NCBI RefSeq assembly: GCF_030506325.1
Contig: NZ_CP120683.1
Span: 4,601,001 to 4,665,000 of the forward strand
Direction of reading: 5' to 3'
DNA length: 64,000 nt
Origin: Tunicatimonas pelagia
GTDB lineage: Bacteria; Bacteroidota; Bacteroidia; Cytophagales; Cyclobacteriaceae
In this document: piece by piece, positions 59,934 through 64,000 of the stretch
Numbering within the stretch: position 1 is the first letter of the stretch
How the letters are laid out: each line of letters begins with the position of its first letter
Made by a program: the position numbers and the translations under genes
Notes under the pieces: generated by a model
Database searches by the model: none
Told to the model about the DNA's origin: nothing
The model's input: only the letters and a program-made list of their open reading frames with translations

Positions 59934-60893
59934 ATGATTAATGTATTGTGGCTTCAGGGTGGAGCTTGCAGTGGTAACACTATGTCATTCCTCAACGCCG
60001 AAGAACCCACTGTAGTGGAACTGGTTACTGACTTCGGCATCAACATCCTCTGGCACCCATCCATCGGCTTAGAAATTGGCGAACAAGTCTCCGATCTTCT
60101 CAAAGATTGTATTTCCAAAAAAATCCAGCTCGATATTCTTGTATTTGAAGGGTCAATTGTGCAGGGGCCTAACGGAAAAGGCACCATGAACTACTTTGCT
60201 GACCGACCGATGATGAACTGGGTGAAGGAACTCTCAGAAGTTGCCCAATTTACCGTAGCGATTGGCGACTGTGCCACTTGGGGCGGAATTCCCGCCGTAC
60301 CGCCTAACCCTAGTGAGTCTACCGGAATGCAGTTCCTCAAAAAGGACAAAGGGGGTTTTTTAGGTGCTGACTACAAGTCGCAAGCCGGATTACCCGTAAT
60401 CAACATTCCCGGCTGCCCGGCTCACCCCGACTGGATTACTCAAATTCTGGTAGGCATTGCCACTGGGCGGGCTAAAGATATTCTGTTGGACGACTACCAT
60501 CGCCCTAAAACCTTCTTCACTGATTTCGTGCAGGCGGGTTGCCCTAACGTAAATAACTTTGCTCAGAAAGTAGATGGACACTTCGGAAAGCGCGGTGGTT
60601 GCTTATTTTACGAAGTAGGGTGCCGAGGGCCGATGACTCACGCCAGTTGCAACCGCATTCTCTGGAATCGGCAATCTAGCAAAACCCGGGCAAATCACCC
60701 TTGTTTGGGCTGTACCGAACCGGGTTTTCCCCACCACGATTTGCAGAAGGGTAGTGTCTTCAATACTATGAAGTATCTGGGGGTATTTCCGCAAGACGTA
60801 CCGACTGGTCAATCGAAGCTACTGTACTACGCCCGGGCGGGTTGGGAGAAAGTATTGCCTACGAACAAAGAGCTTACCGTAACCTCAAAATAA
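59934..60893 (+). CDS. hupS: [NiFe]-hydrogenase small subunit, group 2a-like (HupS/HucS)
   Basis: 319 residues with no Tat signal, so the enzyme is cytoplasmic or on the inner face of the membrane. It starts MINVLWLQGGACSGNTMSFL, the pattern of cyanobacterial HupS and mycobacterial HucS. The proximal cluster motif is Cys12 with Asn15 (CSGN) instead of CxxC. Later ligands are in AIGDCATWGGIP, NIPGCPAHP, the GCLFYEVGCRGP region and HPCLGCTEPGFP. It relays electrons from the Ni-Fe site. Group 2a enzymes oxidise H2, some down to atmospheric levels. The gene is 19 bp before the large subunit. Confidence 0.88.
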   Translation: MINVLWLQGGACSGNTMSFLNAEEPTVVELVTDFGINILWHPSIGLEIGEQVSDLLKDCISKKIQLDILVFEGSIVQGPNGKGTMNYFADRPMMNWVKELSEVAQFTVAIGDCATWGGIPAVPPNPSESTGMQFLKKDKGGFLGADYKSQAGLPVINIPGCPAHPDWITQILVGIATGRAKDILLDDYHRPKTFFTDFVQAGCPNVNNFAQKVDGHFGKRGGCLFYEVGCRGPMTHASCNRILWNRQSSKTRANHPCLGCTEPGFPHHDLQKGSVFNTMKYLGVFPQDVPTGQSKLLYYARAGWEKVLPTNKELTVTSK

Positions 60894-60912
60894 AAACTAT
60901 CAACCTATACTT

Positions 60913-62505
60913 ATGGAATCAAAAGAATTAAATATTTCGCCCGTAGGTCGGGTAGAGGGTGACTTGGACGTGAAGGTGTACATGGAAGGCGGGGTAGTAA
61001 CCCGTGCTCATACCCAAGCGGCCATGTTTCGGGGTTTTGAGAAGATTATGCAGGGTAAAGACCCTCAGTCGGGCCTAATCGTCACCCCGCGTATCTGCGG
61101 GATTTGCGGTGGCTCTCACCTCTACTGTGCTTCCTCTGCCCTAGATACTGCCTGGAAAACTCAGTTATCTCCTAACGCATTACTACTTAGGGCCATTGGT
61201 CAGGCAACCGAAACCATCCAGAGTATCCCTCGCTGGTTTTACGCCATTTTCGCTACTGATATGGCAAATAAGAAGTTTGCCAGCAAGCCTTTGTATCAGG
61301 AAGTGGTAAAGCGGTTTGCCGCTTATGTAGGCACGTCCTTCCAGAAGGGAGTAACGGCCAGTGGTCGTCCAGTAGAAGTGTACGCTTTATTTGGTGGACA
61401 GTGGCCCCACTCCAGCTACATGGTGCCCGGTGGGGTAATGTGTGCTCCAACGTTGAAAGACATTACGCGGGCACATGCTATTATGAATCAGTTTCGTAAT
61501 GATTGGCTAGAACCGGTTTGGCTGGGTTGTTCAATCGAGCGGTACCTTCAAGTGAAATCTTGGGATGACCTGATGGCTTGGGTAGATGAAAACGAGTCGC
61601 AACGTAATAGTGATTTAGGCTTGTTCATTCGGGCTTCGTTAGAATTTGGATTAGACACCTTCGGTCAGGGAGTAGGCAAGTACTTGGCTTTCGGCACGTA
61701 TTTGCATAAGGACAGATACAACCGTCCAACAATTGAAGCACGTAACGATGCACTGATTAGCGCGGGTGGTTTCTACGATGGTGAAAATTACCATGCCCTC
61801 GATCATATGCAAGTTTCTGAGCACGTACAGCACACTTGGTTTAAAGATCACGCTCCACTACATCCGTGGGAAGAACCTATCCCCACTCCGGTAGAAACGT
61901 CTACTATACTAACCGAAACTGATTTCGACGGAAAGTATAGTTGGTCTAAATCGCCCCGGTACATGGAACACGCTGCCGAAGCTGGGCCGCTATCGCGGGT
62001 AATTATGGCAGCCAATCCGGCGAACCTGGAGCACCAAAACCGTGATCCATTGTTCGGGGACATTATGAAGGAAAAAGGCCCGAGCGTATTCACTCGTACC
62101 TTAGCCCGGATGCACGAAGCACCGCGCATCTACGAGTATATCAACGAATGGCTCGGACAAATTGATCTGGATGCGGAATTCTACATCAAGCCGGAAGAGC
62201 GTGACGGCAAAGGCTGGGGAGCTACCGAAGCAGCTCGCGGAGCATTAGCGCACTGGATTGAGATCAAGAATGGTGTAATTGAAAACTACCAAGTAGTAGC
62301 CCCTACTACCTGGAACGTAGGTCCGAACGATGGCGAAGGTAAACCTGGCCCGATTGAGGCGGCTTTAGAAGGAACTGAGATCGAAGATGCCCACGATCCG
62401 GTAGAAGTTGGCATGGTCGCCCGATCCTTTGATTCTTGTCTGGTGTGTACCGTACACGCCCACGATGCTAAGGACGAAAAAGAGTTGGCTCGTTTTAAAC
62501 TGTAG
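60913..62505 (+). CDS. hupL: [NiFe]-hydrogenase large subunit, group 2a-like (HupL/HucL)
   Basis: 530 residues. The N-terminal Ni-Fe motif is RICGICGGSH with Cys62 and Cys65. The C-terminal motif is SFDSCLVCTVH with Cys509 and Cys512, the two further metal ligands, and His515. After His515 a 15-residue tail remains, expected to be cut by the maturation protease once nickel is inserted. DSC replaces the common DPC. It holds the active site for H2 oxidation and pairs with the subunit just upstream. Electron acceptor not visible; probably the respiratory chain. Confidence 0.9.
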   Translation: MESKELNISPVGRVEGDLDVKVYMEGGVVTRAHTQAAMFRGFEKIMQGKDPQSGLIVTPRICGICGGSHLYCASSALDTAWKTQLSPNALLLRAIGQATETIQSIPRWFYAIFATDMANKKFASKPLYQEVVKRFAAYVGTSFQKGVTASGRPVEVYALFGGQWPHSSYMVPGGVMCAPTLKDITRAHAIMNQFRNDWLEPVWLGCSIERYLQVKSWDDLMAWVDENESQRNSDLGLFIRASLEFGLDTFGQGVGKYLAFGTYLHKDRYNRPTIEARNDALISAGGFYDGENYHALDHMQVSEHVQHTWFKDHAPLHPWEEPIPTPVETSTILTETDFDGKYSWSKSPRYMEHAAEAGPLSRVIMAANPANLEHQNRDPLFGDIMKEKGPSVFTRTLARMHEAPRIYEYINEWLGQIDLDAEFYIKPEERDGKGWGATEAARGALAHWIEIKNGVIENYQVVAPTTWNVGPNDGEGKPGPIEAALEGTEIEDAHDPVEVGMVARSFDSCLVCTVHAHDAKDEKELARFKL

Positions 62506-62540
62506 TTTTGTAGCGGAAGATTTTCTTTTAACAAGAAGTA

Positions 62541-63050
62541 GTGAGTATGACTATGACGGGAAGCACCGCTCACCGCATCGCTATCATGGGTTTCGGAAAT
62601 CCAGTACGGAGCGACGATGCGGTGGGAACTTACGTAATTCAGCAACTTCAGCGTATGCTTTCCGATAGGAAAGACGTTAGCCTGTTTGATATGGGTACCT
62701 CCGCTTTTGAGGTGCTCTTTCAATTGAAGGGGCATCAGCAAATTATCTTGGTGGATGCAGTAGTCAATACAGGTGATCCGATAGGAACGCTATACCGGGT
62801 TCCGGCCGAGAAAGTTCGAAAGGCACCCCAAGACGATCCTATGGTTTTTCTGCATAGTATCAAGTGGGATCAAGCCCTTTCGTATGCCAAGAAATTAATG
62901 CAGGATGAGTACCCAGAAGATATTCAGGTGTATTTGATTGCGATTGACAATACCCGCTTAGAGGTAGGTATGTCCGAAGTAGTGCAGCAAGCGGGCGACC
63001 GGGTAGTAGAATATATTTTAGAGGAGGCAACATGGACAGCATCACCCTAA
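62541..63050 (+). CDS. [NiFe]-hydrogenase maturation protease (HyaD/HupD-like)
   Basis: 169 residues from GTG; ATGs at 62547 and 62553 are possible starts. The start of the fold is AIMGFGNPVRSDDAVG, matching the GxGNxxxxDDxxG motif with nickel-binding Asp. QIILVDAVVNTGDP (second Asp) and MVFLHSIKWDQAL (His) follow. It cleaves the C-terminal tail of the large subunit after Ni insertion. It lies 35 bp after hupL, and overlaps the next gene by 19 bp. Confidence 0.88.
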   Translation: MSMTMTGSTAHRIAIMGFGNPVRSDDAVGTYVIQQLQRMLSDRKDVSLFDMGTSAFEVLFQLKGHQQIILVDAVVNTGDPIGTLYRVPAEKVRKAPQDDPMVFLHSIKWDQALSYAKKLMQDEYPEDIQVYLIAIDNTRLEVGMSEVVQQAGDRVVEYILEEATWTASP

Positions 63051-63346
63051 AATCGTCTCATTTGTACATTCCGGGCGAGATTGCTACGAAAGTATTTGGC
63101 GATGATCCGCAAGCCTATTTGGCTTATCAAGCGGAGCGCGGTACTCTACTTATTGCCGCGGTTTCTCAACAGTGGTTCTACAAAATGCATAAGCCGAGTC
63201 AGCACCTGCTTAAAACTAGAAACTTGCAGGGTGACAAAACCATTGCCTTGCACGAAATCCTGATTGATAATGCGCTGGATAATCAGGATCGTGAGTTGGA
63301 GTATACTATGCAAGATACCTCTGGTATTTTGAAGATTAATTTGTAA
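63032..63346 (+). CDS. Unknown small protein in the hydrogenase operon
   Basis: 104 residues, overlapping the maturation protease by 19 bp, so it is co-translated. No membrane helix, and only weak features: SHLYIPGEIATKVFGDD, a beta-rich GTLLIAAVSQQWFYKM, and a C-terminal LEYTMQDTSGILKINL. I do not recognise it. Position suggests an accessory factor for hydrogenase assembly, localisation or electron transfer. Confidence 0.7.
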   Translation: MDSITLKSSHLYIPGEIATKVFGDDPQAYLAYQAERGTLLIAAVSQQWFYKMHKPSQHLLKTRNLQGDKTIALHEILIDNALDNQDRELEYTMQDTSGILKINL

Positions 63347-63351
63347 GAAGC

Positions 63352-64000
63352 ATGATAACTATTTACCTAAATAAAACCCGTCAGGCTGAAGTGGCGCAAA
63401 TCATCGATGCTGTGCCTCGGCTATCGGAGTTAATAACGATTACTACCGAAGACGCTTTAGTGGCGAATTTGATCGTAGACGAACGAGGTATCATCATGCC
63501 GCTAAATTGGGACAACAACGCTCCGCCTTTTCTGATGAGCAGTCCGGTAGCATTTAGTTCTGAAACCCTACTAGGCTACATTTTCATAGCCTTGGGCAAC
63601 TACGCCGAGGCTCAAAACTACCTTGCAAAGCACCCCAAACTCTACAATGAAGTGATTAGCCTTGGCTGTTTACAGACCAATCAACCGCTACCTAACGAGT
63701 TAGCGGATACTCTGGATAAAGAAGGTTGTCGTTCTAATCACAATATAGCGTTGCTTCAACAATATGGCCTTTGGCCTTTGGCAGTAACGTTAGCCGAAGT
63801 GCAGCAGATGTATCAGAAAGCGTTGGCAATTGCACCAGACAATGAGCATCATGCTTTCACGCTGAAGCAATATGCTACTTTACTATTAGATACCAACCAG
63901 GGTGCCAAAGCAGAAGAATTACTGCAACAGCATCTTTCCCAAGATTTATCTGAGGAAGCTTCCTACGCCCTGAAGTCGGTTCTGATTAGTGCTTGGATGG
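63352..64000 (+). CDS. Tetratricopeptide-like protein of the hydrogenase operon (partial, runs off the window)
   Basis: The first 216 codons are in the window, starting at ATG 63352, five bases after the previous stop. It begins MITIYLNKTRQAEVAQIIDAV. Helical repeat units follow: LGYIFIALGNYAEAQNYL, AEVQQMYQKALAIAPDNEHH and LLLDTNQGAKAEELLQQHL, with the alanine spacing of TPR motifs. No signal peptide. TPR proteins bind other proteins, and this one may assist assembly. Its C-terminus is unknown. Confidence 0.75.
   Translation, partial: MITIYLNKTRQAEVAQIIDAVPRLSELITITTEDALVANLIVDERGIIMPLNWDNNAPPFLMSSPVAFSSETLLGYIFIALGNYAEAQNYLAKHPKLYNEVISLGCLQTNQPLPNELADTLDKEGCRSNHNIALLQQYGLWPLAVTLAEVQQMYQKALAIAPDNEHHAFTLKQYATLLLDTNQGAKAEELLQQHLSQDLSEEASYALKSVLISAWM

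Overview
The window looks like a chromosomal segment of a free-living Bacteroidota, most likely order Cytophagales. The evidence is a subtype-iii type VI secretion system with TssN, a SusC/SusD pair, a secreted protease with a type IX secretion C-terminal sorting domain, several FtsX-like permeases of the PadR-linked kind, a DUF4494 protein, A/T-rich leaders without clear Shine-Dalgarno sequences, and at least one promoter matching the Bacteroidota TTG-N19-TAnnTTTG pattern. I saw no rRNA, tRNA or CRISPR array.

Region by region: 1-8270 is an accessory stretch. It holds a PIN toxin with the tail of its antitoxin, a PadR regulator with two paralogous FtsX-type permeases (the second has lost its expected ATG), a second antitoxin/PIN module, and an AAA/DUF4143 ATPase broken inside its Walker A motif. 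8320-15420 carries an amino-acid permease, an orphan histidine kinase, a group II PLP-dependent decarboxylase and a PKD/beta-helix lipoprotein.

15560-32109, all on the minus strand, is a T6SSiii locus. Read in the direction of transcription it is: an unknown leader gene, ClpV (TssH), TssB, TssC, a papain-like candidate effector, Hcp/TssD, a lipocalin-like lipoprotein, VgrG (TssI), TssE, TssF, TssG, TssN, TssK, PAAR, and a protein joining a TssO-like membrane anchor to a von Willebrand A-like region (TssR-like). The usual TssJ/L/M membrane complex is absent, as expected for this subtype. The genes encode sheath (B/C), tube (D), spike (I plus PAAR), baseplate (E, F, G, K), recycling ATPase (H) and a putative trans-envelope part (N and the TssO/R-like protein).

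32292-45850 has a lipoprotein sulfatase, a third FtsX permease, an unknown exported protein, a family 9 glycosyltransferase, glutamate dehydrogenase, a large subtilisin-like T9SS cargo protease and DUF4494. 46110-50172 has a THUMP-type RNA methyltransferase, a decayed four-helix-bundle gene flanked by long inverted repeats, and a membrane patatin. 50366-56847 has the SusC/SusD/lipoprotein operon and TerC. 57005-59117 has a PfkB kinase, an acetyltransferase and a hypothetical gene, with two 7-bp tandem arrays.

The right edge (59148-64000) is a TetR-type regulator followed by a [NiFe]-hydrogenase operon resembling group 2a (HupSL/Huc type): small subunit, large subunit, maturation protease, a small unknown protein and a TPR protein that runs off the window. 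A perfect 20-bp palindrome inside a larger dyad lies between the regulator and the hydrogenase. The most interesting items are the papain-like protein between tssC and hcp, the TssO/TssR-like fusion, the inverted-repeat-flanked four-helix-bundle cassette, and the hydrogenase with its candidate operator.
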